A DNA stretch of 64,000 bases from Heterodera schachtii. Its lineage: Eukaryota > Nematoda > Chromadorea > Rhabditida > Heteroderidae. Location: NCBI GenBank assembly GCA_023374025.1, contig SIJG01000043.1, forward strand, positions 254,821 to 318,820, read 5' to 3'. The translations under genes and the position numbers were made by a program. Positions 11,701 to 23,800 of the stretch are shown piece after piece (position 1 is the stretch's first letter; every line of letters begins with the position of its first letter). The notes below the pieces were generated by a model. That model saw nothing but the letters and a program-made list of their open reading frames with translations. It was not told the DNA's origin and did not search any database.

Positions 11701-12251
11701 GAGAAGGTCCCTGAAGCGAATTTTGCTGGGCAGCGGTTGGTCCGGCAATGGAAATGGCACGGGGCCGTGTCCCGTAATTACTGTCAGTTTTGGCACATCG
11801 CTTTTGCGGATATCGATTGGCCTCCAAATTGTCCATTCAGATTTGCCATCGAAATGGTTGTCCACCAGCGCGTTGAAACGGGGCGAAAGCAATGCCATTT
11901 TGAGGCCGAGTTGGGCATGGTCAAAAAATGGCAGAATGTCCATCCAAACCTCGCTGCACACCCAGCTGAACAAGAATTTTTTGATATTTATACCCGGGAT
12001 CCAATCCAAATTTACCATAAAATAAAGCCATTGGATGTTCAATAAATCCCAAAATTTCACATCCCGGTAAATCTTTTGCACAAAATAAAACCATTGTCAA
12101 ATTTTAGTTAGTGCATTTTTGTTGCATGCGCAAAATTTTTGTTCGATTCCGGGTCAGGGGTTCGAAAAAACATAAAATCATGGAGTTCTGAAATTAAATT
12201 GTCAATCGGTTCCAAGCATATGGCTTACATTTTCCTCAAAATTCGTTTCAT
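8723..12251 (-). CDS. F-box-family protein, one internal frameshift
   Basis: Exons on the minus strand are 12251-12229 (ATG, donor GTAAGC), 11965-11696, 10238-9793 and 8992-8723; all junction phases agree. The second exon opens with an F-box-like WVCSEVWMDILPFF and LGLKMALLSPRFNALVD. The third has INYIDHFVISFLRSNKQIF and later LTAEGHALFDWLHTP. The last has PFELMNERTNEKLTL and IIRCQIGETVTVQW. This order matches a large F-box-associated family of cyst nematodes as I remember it; such proteins usually recruit substrates to SCF ubiquitin ligases. In exon 3, after TILSDLR, the frame meets TAA and must shift by one base to continue as INSIHSYWPGRIKNGAN. The copy is therefore a young pseudogene or carries a sequence error. 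Two introns hold MITEs. Confidence 0.72.
10376..10687. mobile_element. hAT-like MITE, 312 bp, imperfect 8-bp TSD
   Basis: Starts CAGGCCTGTA and ends GGGCCTG. The flanks are TGGAAACA and TAGAAACA (7 of 8 match). It contains a GC hairpin at 10449-10474 and lies in an intron of the F-box gene. Confidence 0.65.
10964..11581. mobile_element. hAT-like MITE, 618 bp, 8-bp TSD GTTATAAG
   Basis: Ends are CAGGGCTGCCAGAT and its reverse complement; GTTATAAG flanks both sides (10956-10963, 11582-11589). The interior repeats the word GAGGCTTTTTGTGG many times and carries two GC hairpins (11171-11196, 11305-11330). It lies in an F-box gene intron, inside a degraded foldback element. Confidence 0.9.
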
Positions 12252-12924
12252 TTTCTTTGCCACACCAACACTTCGCCGTCCTTCAATTCTTGTCACAGAT
12301 TTTCGCTAAAAATAAAAACCAAATTGGTTAGCAGCGAGACTAAACGAAACGAAAGTTCTTTTGGCTCTTACATAAACACAATCGTTTTAATAAAAACTTA
12401 ATCATAAAATAGAATAAATTGGAAAGTATGGGGTGAAAAAATTTTGATTTCTTAGGAAAGGCGTGTGGGTGCTCAAAAAAAAAAAAAGCTCGCGGATTCA
12501 AAATTCGGGAAAAAGTGAAGAATACTACTGACAACTTCGATTTCTTATTGAATTATATACATCTTTCGATTCCACTTGTAACAGGGATGGACCAAATCGA
12601 AAATAAAACGCGAAACGCGTTTTGCGAAAGCAAAAAATACGAAATAAAAATAAATGCGAAACGCGAAATTCCAAAAAACGTGAATTGCGAAAGCGAATTT
12701 TTTAGACAAAAAAGTTCGCTAATATTTTAGTCAGGCGATAATCGGTACTTATGTACTTTACAGACCATAAAAAATAAAAATTGTTTTTAAACTTTTCTAG
12801 GGGGTTTTCGGGCTCGCTGATCACAAATCTGACATCCATTTCGATTTTTTTCACCAAAATCAACCTTTATTGTCCTAAAATCAATTCAAATGAATGAAAT
12901 GGTTATGAATCACTATTTTCTATT

Positions 12925-13212
12925 CCATCTCGGCCGCTCGCGGCCTCGTACGGGGCCTACGGCCTCAACCCCCCGCCCTCTCCCATTACACGAATTTTCT
13001 GCGCCAAAGGTACTCACTCGGCCGCTTCGCGGCCTCGTACGGGGGCCTTCGGCCCCCTCAACAATTTTCTGCGCCAAAGGTACTCGCTCGGCCGCTTCGC
13101 GGCCTCGTACGGGGGCCTTCGGCCCCCTCAACAATTTTTTTGCGCCAAAGGTACTCGCTCGGCCGCTTCGCGGCCTCGTACGGGGGCCTCCGGCCCCCCA
13201 ACAATTTTCTGC
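12925..13212. repeat. GC-rich minisatellite of paired hairpins, about 70-bp unit, four copies
   Basis: Each unit holds two perfect inverted repeats with a TTC loop: GGCCGC-TTC-GCGGCC and GGGGGCC-TTC-GGCCCCC. A linker follows, containing CAACAATTTTCTGCGCC and AAAGGTACTCGCTC. The first unit is diverged and the fourth has a base change in one stem. The surroundings are AT-rich. Confidence 0.85.
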
Positions 13213-15023
13213 ACCAATCCACCATCATTTAATCACTGGGACGCAATTCTCCGGAATTCAAATCACTGGACTTAATCTCATCAATCCTTCAGCAACACAA
13301 TTACCGGGACTCAATTCTCTGACATTTCAATCATCGAAACTAAACCTCAGCAAATTCTCCAGCATTTTTCTTTTTGGGATATTTTGTGCTGCTGTAAGGG
13401 GGAGGGGAGGGGGCGGGGGGCTCGGAAAAAAGAAACGGAATACAGAACTATTTAAAAGGAATCCAGAAATTGAAATACAACCCAAATAAATCAAAACACT
13501 ATGCTGTATAATTATTCCCCCACCCCATAAATTCAAATTAAAAACTGACCTGTTTAAAACTTTCCACCTAAATTTGATCCCGCAAGTGGCACGTCGATAT
13601 CCCAATTGCATTAAATATTCCACTCGAACACATGCAAAACATGAGATGTAGCATTTATATTGCTTTTTTCAATCCATCAAAGGCTTTTTCATTCATTTTT
13701 TATTTCTATCATAACATGCTTTTTATTCAAAACAAATATCAAAAACCAAATCTGATTCTTTTCGTATTATAATCAAGGAAAAGTACAAAAAGCTTTTTTA
13801 AGTAACAAACATTTTTCATTCAAACCAATTCTAATGCATTTTTTAATCAAACAATTCTCCATTATCGTTTGCATAATCAAAACAAAATCTTTAATATCAA
13901 AATCAAATCAATTAACAAAAACAATAAAAAAAATTTACGACTGCTTTTTGAACAGACTGACAAAAAAAATAATGAAAAACAGCAAAAAAAATATTTAATT
14001 CTTCAAATTATTTTTTACACATACAAAAACAGAACTTTCATATATACTGGCTTTACCACTGAAACAAACACAAAAATGCGCTCATTCTTTTATTAAATAT
14101 TTTATACAATAAAAAGTGGGGTGTAAAAAGGTATGGGATGTGAGACAAATTTCCCATTGTCTCTCCCTTTCCTTCCTTTTACACTCTTTTCTTTTCCACT
14201 GCAATTTACTCTCTCTTTTTTCCCACTCCCTCCCTCTCCACACACACGCACGCGTTCAACAGACTGCTGCTGCTGCACAGCAGCACGCGTCTGTTCACTC
14301 TAAGCAAAACAAACATTTCTTTTTTCAAATCACTTTTAACGCTAAAACAAACAAACGCCACACCACATTCAAATCATGGCAGAAACAGACACTCAACTTT
14401 AATATGTAGGATTTATTTGAAAATTGCCGCCGACATTAAAATGGAAAAAGTTTCAGAAAATTTCGGTCAAATCTCTATGATTATTCCCTCTCTCGCCTAT
14501 TTCTCCTTCCTTTCCCTCTTCTTCTCTTCATTCAAAATTTGAATTAAATTATGCATTTATTTAAAAGTCAATTCAAATGAATGGCTATTCGTTATGAGAC
14601 GGAATGATGCAGTTCTTCTCTTTACAAAAGGATGTCGATTTACGAATATCATTCATTAAAAAATGTGTTTACATCTTCACAGTTTACCCAAAACGAAATT
14701 TTTACATTTTTTTTGCGATTTTAATTTGGTCTTTTATTTTTTCCTTTTTTCTATTTCCTTTCTTCTCTATGTTTTTCCTTTTTTGTATAACATCTTTCCT
14801 CACCATTTTCGGAAACTGATCAAAGGCTCAATGATCGTTTTTCCAATGCTTATTTTTAAAATTTTTCCGAATTTTCATTTTTAAACCTGTTTTTTATTTT
14901 GTTTTTGATAGATCTAAATCGACACTAAATCGACATCCTAAGTTTTGCTGTAATTTTCCAAATCGCTTTACTTTTTTACCGTTCTTCCTCTCTCTCTCTA
15001 TTTCTCTCTCTACCTGTATCCTT
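13213..15023. other. No gene seen; low-complexity sequence
   Basis: An irregular repeat of ATCACTGGGACTCAATTCTC-like words fills 13213-13370, then AT-rich and pyrimidine-rich sequence. Short open frames at 13869 and 14116 have no splice signals or family features. Confidence 0.4.
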
Positions 15024-15039
15024 TTTCTTATTTATAGAA

Positions 15040-15354
15040 ATGCCCGATTCCGACTCCGACTCACAGCCAAACACCGATTTCCAATCGCATTTTGAAGAGG
15101 CGACAGAATGCGGCTGCAGTAATGAACACATGGTCGCAATAGAATTGATGTGGAGACACCACAAAATGTTTGATGGATGGGTTGGTTACATTGCAACCCA
15201 CGACGCAATTCGCCTGCGTTGGTGGTGCCGAAATTGCAATAGCAGATTCTACGAGACTTACGAATTTTCTCGCAGTGGGAAGAAAAAGAGGTGGGCTTTT
15301 ATCAAAAACCGAATGAAAACTCCATCTGCAATTTTCATTACTCCTTTGAAATGA
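15040..15354 (+). CDS. Small intronless gene, 104-aa Cys/Trp-rich protein
   Basis: A single open frame starts at the ATG two bases after a strong acceptor (TTCTTATTTATAG, ending at 15037), the usual place for a nematode spliced leader. The protein begins with an acidic serine run (MPDSDSDSQPNTDF). It then has CGCS, an aromatic core (LMWRHHKMFDGW, LRWWCRNCNSRFYETYEF) and a basic tail. The CxC and CxxC pairs could bind one zinc. There is no signal peptide or membrane helix. I do not recognise the family; a nuclear or RNA-binding role is only a guess. Coding is supported by its start context and non-repetitive composition. Confidence 0.6.
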   Translation: MPDSDSDSQPNTDFQSHFEEATECGCSNEHMVAIELMWRHHKMFDGWVGYIATHDAIRLRWWCRNCNSRFYETYEFSRSGKKKRWAFIKNRMKTPSAIFITPLK

Positions 15355-15436
15355 ACAATTTGTAGACTTAGCCAAAACCGTATTCAGTCCAAAACCAGAG
15401 AAAATAATTCTTATTTTTGGTTGCTCGGGGTCAGTT

Positions 15437-16190
15437 CGGCGCCGACCGTTTCAGCCCCACCAAATTTGAATGTTATAACTTTTTTCATTGTCAGTTAAAG
15501 TTAAAAAGTCTGGCATCATTGAAAGCTCTATATGTTCTCTATATTTAGGTGTCAAAATAGAAAAAGAATGATTCAAAATTAAAAAAGCTATGGCAAGCGG
15601 TGCCGAAAAAACCAAGAAAAAGTCAAATTTTAAGTTTTTGGCCATAATTTTTTTATGAACCGACGAAATTTTTTGCAATTTTGCAGGCTAGTAGAGAACC
15701 TTAAGAGCTATCTTAATAGATTTATTTGGACAAAGAAAAAAAAAGTTAAAAACGAAAATCTAAATTGGAAAAAAACGAAAATGTAAATTGAACGAAGTCA
15801 GAAAATTGGGCGCTATATGGAAACTGACCAGTTTTGAAAAATTTTTCCTTTTCTTTGGTCAAAATTTTTTTTTTTTTACACATAATGATGAATATACGAA
15901 TTAATAACACAGTTATTGCGAATAAAGAGAATATTCACGATTTTTATCCAAAAAAAATTTTACAAAACAAAAGGGTCCCCCCTATGGTTTTTGATAAAAT
16001 TCAAAATCTATCTTTTATAACTAGCGCCAAATTTGCTTAACAGGCCCAAATAATTGTCATATTCGTGATCAGCGACCTTTAAAACCCCCGGGTATTTGGT
16101 TTCAGGACTTTTTAAACAAAAAAAAATTTGACCAAAAAAAGTTGAAAAAATTTTCAAAACTGGTCACTTTCCATATAGCGCCGAAAATTG
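15437..16190. repeat. Two adjacent foldback elements
   Basis: The first part has the family core (TGGCATCATTGAAAGCTC... TTCTCTATATTTAG and its mirror GAGAACCTTAAGAGCTATC). The second is bounded by GGCGCTATATGGAAA (about 15809) and its complement TTTCCATATAGCGCC (about 16169). The open frames here are arms of the repeats. Confidence 0.6.
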
Positions 16191-16199
16191 GATCGAATT

Positions 16200-17920
16200 C
16201 CCGGGTTATCTTCACAGATATGGACGGTACCGGCTTTACACTTCAACCAAGCAGAGACGACCATGCAATATGGCCTATCACGATGTTTCGCGCGTTTTTT
16301 CCAATATGCCGGATACCGCCTATAATCTCGGAACGTTTAATTGCAAACACTGGGCACAACATTTTTTTTCCGCTGGTACGTTTTTGCCATAGAAAGGGGG
16401 GGGGGGAGTTAAAAATCAGCAATTATAATTCCGTATTATCTTTTTTCTTCACAAATTTGTTTTTTTATTTAGAGGGCATCCTTGGATTTACTCTTTTATT
16501 CTTACCAAAATTTCCTTTTTTCCTTACTGGTACGCACTGCGAGATACCCTTTAATCAAATTTCCAATCGCAAAAATCAGCTTTTTGGTGAAAATCTGTAA
16601 AAAAATCATTCGAATTTTTTTTTAATTTTCCCCACCGGAGTTTATCAACACCGCCGGCCCTCCCGTTTCCCCAAAGTTTTTTGAAAAAAGCGAGCCGCGA
16701 AAAAACTTGTGACAGAAGCAAAAAATAACCGGCTTTTTTTATCCTTGAAATCCCGAATTACAAAATTTGCTGAATACATGCGTTATTTTTGAAATTCAGT
16801 TCTGACGAAGGACAGAGAGGATTACGAATCGTGCGGGTGCCAAGTTGTGAATTACCGTGCCACTTCAATTGAAAGTAAAATCGATTCGCACTAGGCTGAC
16901 TCATACTGCCCGATTCTATTGCATGTTTTTAGTGTATTCCAATGAAGGCGATACTGTTGTCATGCTTACGTTACAGTTGCGGAAATTGCGGGCGCTCTAA
17001 CATTACCATGAGCGTTTTATTTTCAAAAAATGGAAAAAATTGGATGTAAGTGAAAAGGGCAATGAAAAAACATAAAAATTTGGCAATACTGGAGAATTGG
17101 TGTCCCTGTCCCGACTTCTTCATGTCGTCTTTTTGTAATCTCGCGAATATGGCAAATAAACAATGTTGAATATTTTTGTGCAAAACACTTAAGTTCGAAA
17201 TTAGGTTTAAGGTGCTCAAAACGCCACAGTTTTTTTTGTAAATTGCATGCGCTCTAACTCGAAAAGTGTGCGGAGTAAACAAATTAAGTATATGTATAAT
17301 ATTATACATAATACATATTGACTTCTTGTTAATACAGCAGAATTGCAGTCCCTGCAAAAAAAAAATTTAAAAATTGTGTTTTTGTCTTTTCTGGAGCAAA
17401 AATGGGTACTTATGTGGTTTAGACTAGGGTTTGAGCCCCGTGGGGCGGGGGTGGCTTTTCGCGGGGGCGGGGGTTGGCGGGGGTCATAGTCGCGGGGGCG
17501 GGGGCACGATAATTCGGCCCCCGCGGGGGCGGGGGTTTGCTTTGAATTAGCTCCAAAAATCTCAAAAAAAAAATTATTTTTATGAATGATTTCTTTGGCT
17601 CCACATTCCTTTATTCGTTGATCGCCTTGATTCTATTTATTTTGACATAAATTGCACAGATTTTGACTAAAAATAACCAAATTTAGGGATTTTTAGGTAA
17701 TTTTTTAAGAAAAAAAGGTTTTTTTTTGGGGCCGGCGTGCCGATAGGGGCGACCAAAAAATTAAGATTTTTCTATAATTTTCGTTTTTTTAACTTTATTA
17801 AATTATAATGATTTACTCAAGGAAATTAAAACTCAGATTTTTAAAAATTTTCCGGCACATTTTTCCAAAAAACTTGATGAATGTGCGAGGAAAGAGGTCC
17901 GGCGGTGCCGATAGGCTAAA
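16200..17920. other. No gene seen; repeat remnants
   Basis: Contains a G run (about 16395-16408), a degenerate GC hairpin near 16630, a GC-rich GGGGGCGGGGG array at 17434-17545, and two partial GC hairpins near 17733 and 17901. No exon is supported. Confidence 0.4.
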
Positions 17921-18676
17921 AGTGAATCAAACACGAAAATGTGAAATAAATTCACTGTCCTTGATTTGATGAAAAAATGCCGTTAAAGTTCCGGAATTTT
18001 TTAGTGTATTTAAAAATTGCGTAATTAATTAATTTTTAGCCGTGTAAAATAAGTAAATAAATGTGAATCAAACACGAAAATGTGCAATAATTCATTGTCC
18101 TAGATTTGATGAAAAAATGCCCATAAAATTCCGGAATTTTTGTATCTTTAAATATTTGGTAATTAATTAATTTTCTGTTGTCTTAAAGACGCAAATAAAA
18201 GTGAATCAGACAAGAAAATAAGCAAAAATTTCATTGTCCTAGATTTGATGAAAAAATGCCCATAAAATTCCTGAATTTTTTTGTGTCTTTAAATAAGTGA
18301 ATTACAATTCATTAACACTTTTTTACAATCCACTAATATTGAATTACAATTAATTGACATTGCATTTGCAAATCCATTGATATTGAATTATAACATTTTT
18401 TTGCCGTGTAAAATAAGTAAATAAAAGTGAATCAAACACGAAAATGTGCAATAAATTCACTGTCCTAGATTTGATGAAAAAATGCCGTTAAAGTTCCGGA
18501 ATTTTTTAGTGTATTTAATAATTGCGTAATTAATTAATTTTTTGCCGTGGAAAATAAGTAAATAAATGTGAATCAGACAAGAAAATAAGCAAAAATTTCA
18601 TTGTCCTAGATTTGATGAAAAAATGCCCATAAAATTCCGGAATTTTTGTATCTTTAAATATTTGGTAATTAATTTT
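17918..18676. repeat. 140-bp tandem repeat, about five copies
   Basis: GTGAATCAAACACGAAAATG recurs at about 17920, 18062, 18200, 18427 and 18568. Each copy is followed by TGTCCTAGATTTGATGAAA and CCGGAATTTTT. Spacing is about 140 bp, except for one 227-bp interval that holds an insertion of the CATTGATATTGAATTA satellite word found downstream. Confidence 0.85.
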
Positions 18677-18925
18677 CGAGTCCGCTTCACGACATTGTGT
18701 TAATTACTTTTATATAAAAATGTAAAAAATGGACGATTTTTGATGAGCATTTTTGGAGGTTTTTGTTCACTAAACACATAATTTGATATCACCGAAAGCT
18801 GAAAAGAGGTGAGAGAAGCTTTTTTAAAGGATTTGCTAATAAGCAAATTGGATGTGCCTGAGAAAAGATATGAATGAACCTTCGAACTATGTTGTTGGAT
18901 AAGTTTCGAATCGGTTTATTATTGT
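18677..18925. repeat. Left arm of a large inverted repeat
   Basis: Begins TCGAGTCCGCTT and includes ATGGACGATTTTTGATGAG, TGGATGTGCCTGAGAAAAG and AAGTTTCGAATCGGTTT. The same blocks occur inverted at about 27835-28040, enclosing 9.4 kb. Confidence 0.75.
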
Positions 18926-19793
18926 ATCCACATTTCCAGTGGAATACTTCGATGGAGTGCAAAATTGCTCTAATCTAATCAATTAACAATTCCTCAATAA
19001 TGTCGGTCTTAGAAAGAAACTAAAGTCCGAAATTGTTAGGCCAAGGCAATTACCGTATTTGTCTCAGTTTTGTTCGGACAAAATTGCAAAGGGGGTTCCG
19101 GCCATGCAATTTAGGTTTGTTTTTTCACAGATTTTCATTAAAAAATACCGATTTGGCCTATTTTTTTTTTTTACTTTTTTGAATAAATTTTGTCATTTTA
19201 CACCTCTAAATTTGGAATTTTTTGGCACCTATTTCCCATTTTTAGCACCCATTTTGGCGGTTTTTTCGAACCTAAAACCTACCTATTTTGGCAACAACTA
19301 TAAATATAAGACCTAGTCGTGGAAATTCCGCAGTCGTAAATCGTTGATCGCGCGAAAAAACCCGATAAACGCGGTCGCGTCCGATCTCTGTTTCGACTAG
19401 GACTCTGTAAGAAAAAAGTGCAAAAATTTTAGTTTTGACTAAATTTTTAAAACAAAAAATGTTGAAAATCAAAATCATAAATAAGCCTTGAAGTTTTATA
19501 ATAATAATTTCCAAAATTGTGATCAGAAATGTCCTTATTTTTCTACATTTAACTGATTTCAAAAAGCATTTAATATTTCCTTATTTTTTCTATTTGTTCT
19601 GTTAATGTCCTGAATTTTGAATAAAATACCCTGGGTTTGAAATAACCAATCACAGGCAATCGAAAATTTGCAATTCTCGTCATCAATTCTTTTTGTAAAA
19701 GCCAATCATTTTTTGCCAATCATTTCCATTTAAATATTTTTCTATAATTAAGAAAATCATTTTTAAAACAATTTTATAACAATTTGTAAAAGT

Positions 19794-20450
19794 ATGAAAT
19801 TGTGCCTATTATTTTTTCTATTTCTATTTTTGAGCTTCCAAATAAATAAAATTGGATCAGAAAAGAAAAAATTGGAACAAAAATCATTTAAAGAAATATT
19901 TGGAGAAAAACGGGAAGAAAAAAGAAGCGAAGAACAGAAAAAAAGAGAAATAATTGTAAAATAATAAGATAAAAGAGAAAATTAAGCAAAAAGGAAGAAA
20001 ATATGAAAGAAAAGAATTGGGAAAAATTGAAAGAAAAATAGCGAAAAAATTGGGCACAAATCGCCAATATATTTATAATGGATCAAAGAATTTAATCTTC
20101 AAAAATGTAAATGCTACAAAACAATTACTGATGAGCAAAAATTTGAAATCATTCAAAAATTCATTGAAATGACAAATAAATATAGAGAAAAAAGGAAATA
20201 AATATTTGGAAAAAATGGCAACAAAATTATGCCGAAATTTGTGAGAAAATCGGAGTTAGCCATTCAGTAATTAGAATGGAGGAAACAATTTGGAATGAGT
20301 CAATTTTTAACGGAGAAAGAAAAATGGAAAAAATGAAAATTAATTGGCAAATAAAAAGAGAACCGAAAATGAGTGACAAGGAAATTGAAAAATGATGAAA
20401 ATTACTAGTAGGACCATTTCATATTGGAAGAAAGAATTACAGACGAAATG
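19794..20450 (+). pseudogene. Secreted HTH family (SHF) copy, dead
   Basis: Starts with the same signal peptide as the intact copies (MKLCLLFFLFLFLSFQ), followed by KKKLEQKSFKEIFGEK and EEQKKREIIVK. A stop then follows near 19960. Downstream sequence still matches the intact genes (KIAKKLGTNRQYIY, IGVSHSVI, TEKE) but in changing frames with several small indels. About 400 bp of 5' flank is also shared with the copy at 26177. It is a decayed direct repeat of that gene. Confidence 0.85.
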
Positions 20451-20535
20451 TAATTAGACATGAAACGGATGAAATTATGTCATTAATTTTTATCAATTAA
20501 TATGTTTAAAAATGACATTTTTGTACATTTATTAG

Positions 20536-20862
20536 CCTAGCTGAACAAGAATTTTTTATATTTATACCCGTGATCCAATCCAAATTTACCATAAAATTAA
20601 AGTCATTGGATGGTCAATCAATCCCAAAATTTCACATCCCGGTAAATGTTTTGCACAAAATAAAACCATTGTGAAATTTTATTTTTTGACGGGCGCTGAC
20701 ATTGCAAATTTTAATTTCGATAAAAATAAAAACCAAATTGGTTAGCAGCGAGACTAAACGAAACGAAAGTTCTTTTGGCGCTCTTACATAAACACAATCG
20801 TTTCAACAAAAACTTATATCATAAAATAGAATAAATTGGAAAGTATGGGGTGAAAAAATTTA
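20536..20862 (-). repeat. Displaced copy of the F-box gene's upstream region
   Basis: Matches 11958-12444 with a few small indels and an internal deletion. Shared strings include AGCTGAACAAGAATTTTTT, ACATCCCGGTAAAT, TTGGTTAGCAGCGAGACTAA and GGAAAGTATGGGGTGAAAAA. It carries the first F-box intron and 5' flank without coding sequence, and sits between the dead SHF copy and the satellite. Confidence 0.85.
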
Positions 20863-20865
20863 GAT

Positions 20866-23800
20866 ACATTCCTTGACATTGAATTACAATTCAATACATC
20901 TTTTTACAATTCATTGACATCTTTTTACAATTCATTGATATCTTTATACATTCATTGAATTTTTATAATTCATTGATAAAAAATTACAATCCATTGATAT
21001 TGGGTTACAATCCATTGGTTCGAATTACAATTCATTGACATCTTTTTACAATTCATTGATATCTTTATACATTCATTGAATTTTTATAATTCATTGATAA
21101 AAATTACATTCCTTGACATTGAATTACAATCCATTGATACAAAAATTACAATCCATTGATATTGTGTTACAATCCATTGATATTGAGTTAGAATTCATTG
21201 ACATTTTTTTGGAATTCATTGACATCTTTTTACAATTTATTGATAAAGAATTATAATTCATTGACATTGCATTTGCAAATCCATTGGTTTGAATTACAAT
21301 TCATTATATCTTTTTACAATTATTGACATCTTTTTACAATTCATTGATATCTTTATACATTCATTGAATTTTTATAATTCATTGATAAAAAATTACATTC
21401 CTTGACATTGAATTACAATTCATTGACATCTTTTTACAATTCATTGATAAATAATTACAATCCATTGATATTGTGTTACAATCCATTGATATTGTGTTAC
21501 AATCCATTGATATTGAGTTAGAATTCATTGACATTTTTTTTAGAATTCATTGACATCTTTTTACAATCATTACATCTTTTTACAATTTATTGATAAAGAA
21601 TTATTTTTATTGACATTTTTTTTGCAATTCATTGACATCTTTTTACATTCATTGATATTGAGTTACAATTCATTGACATCTTTTTACATTCATTGATATT
21701 GAATTACAATTCATTGACATCTTTTTACAATCCATTGATACAAAAATTACAATCCATTGATATTGTGTTACAATCCATTGATATTGAGTTAGAATTCATT
21801 GACATCTTTTTACATTCATTGACATCTTTTTACAATTCATTGACATCTTTTACAATTCATTGATAAAAAATTACAATCCATTGATATTGGGTTACAATCC
21901 ATTGGTTCGAATTACAATTCATTGACATCTTTTTACAATTCATTGATATCTTTATACATTCATTGAATTTTTATAATTCATTGATAAAAAATTACATTCC
22001 TTGACATTGAATTACAATCCATTGATACAAAATTACAATCCATTGATATTGTGTTACAATCCATTGATATTGAGTTAGAATTCATTGACATTTTTTTGGA
22101 ATTCATTGACATCTTTTTACAATTTATTGATAAAGAATTATAATTCATTGACATTGCATTTGCAAATCCATTGGTTTGAATTACAATTCATTATATCTTT
22201 TTACAATTTATTGACATCTTTTCACAATTCATTGATATCTTTATACATTCATTGAATTTTTATAATTCATTGATAAAAAATTACATTCCTTGACATTGAA
22301 TTACAATTCATTGACATCTTTTTACAATTCATTGATAAATAATTACAATCCATTGATATTGGGTTACAATCCATTGATATTGTGTTACAATCCATTGATA
22401 TTGAGTTAGAATTCATTGACATTTTTTTTAGAATTCATTGACATCTTTTTACAATCATTACATCTTTTTACAATTTATTGATAAAGAATTATTTTTATTG
22501 ACATTTTTTTTTGCAATTCATTGACATCTTTTTACATTCATTGATATTGAATTACAATTCATTGACATCTTTTTACATTCATTGATATTGAATTACAATT
22601 CATTGACATCTTTTTACAATCCATTGATACAAAAATTACAATCCATTGATATTGTGTTACAATCCATTGATATTGAGTTAGAATTCATTGACATTTTTTT
22701 GGAATTCATTGACATCTTTTTACAATTTATTGATAAAGAATTATAATTCATTGACATTGCATTTGCAAATCCATTGGTTTGAATTACAATTCATTATATC
22801 TTTTTACAATTTATTGACATCTTTTCACAATTCATTGATATCTTTATACATTCATTGAATTTTTATAATTCATTGATAAAAATTACATTCCTTGACATTG
22901 AATTACAATTCATTGATAAAAAATTACAATCCATTGATATTGTGTTACAATCCATTGATATTGAGTTAGAATTCATTGACATTTTTTTGGAATTCATTGA
23001 CATCTTTTTACAATTTATTGATAAAGAATTATAATTCATTGACATTGCATTTGCAAATCCATTGGTTTGAATTACAATTCATTATATCTTTTTACAATTT
23101 ATTGACATCTTTTCACAATTCATTGATATCTTTATACATTCATTGAATTTTTATAATTCATTGATAAAAAATTACATTCCTTGACATTGAATTACAATTC
23201 ATTGACATCTTTTTACAATTCATTGATAAATAATTACAATCCATTGATATTGGGTTACAATCCATTGATATTGTGTTACAATCCATTGATATTGAGTTAG
23301 AATTCATTGACATTTTTTTTAGAATTCATTGACATCTTTTTACAATCATTACATCTTTTTACAATTTATTGATAAAGAATTATTTTTATTGACATTTTTT
23401 TTTGCAATTCATTGACATCTTTTTACATTCATTGATATTGAATTACAATTCATTGACATCTTTTTACATTCATTGATATTGAATTACAATTCATTGACAT
23501 CTTTTTACAATCCATTGATACAAAAATTACAATCCATTGATATTGTGTTACAATCCATTGATATTGAGTTAGAATTCATTGACATCTTTTTACATTCATT
23601 GATATTGAATTACAATTCATTGACATCTTTTACAATCCATTGATACAAAAATTACAATCCATTGATATTGGGTTACAATCCATTGGTTCGAATTACAATT
23701 CATTGACATCTTTTTACAATTCATTGATATCTTTATACATTCATTGAATTTTTATAATTCATTGATAAAAAATTACATTCCTTGACATTGAATTACAATC

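Noticed and set aside
12890..13489. 199-codon frame through the GC-rich array
   Set aside because: Repeats of the hairpin minisatellite; the end of the frame runs into unrelated low-complexity DNA.
14116..14409. 97-codon frame with His/Ser/Leu and Ala/Gln runs
   Set aside because: Pyrimidine-rich low-complexity DNA, no start context or conserved pattern.
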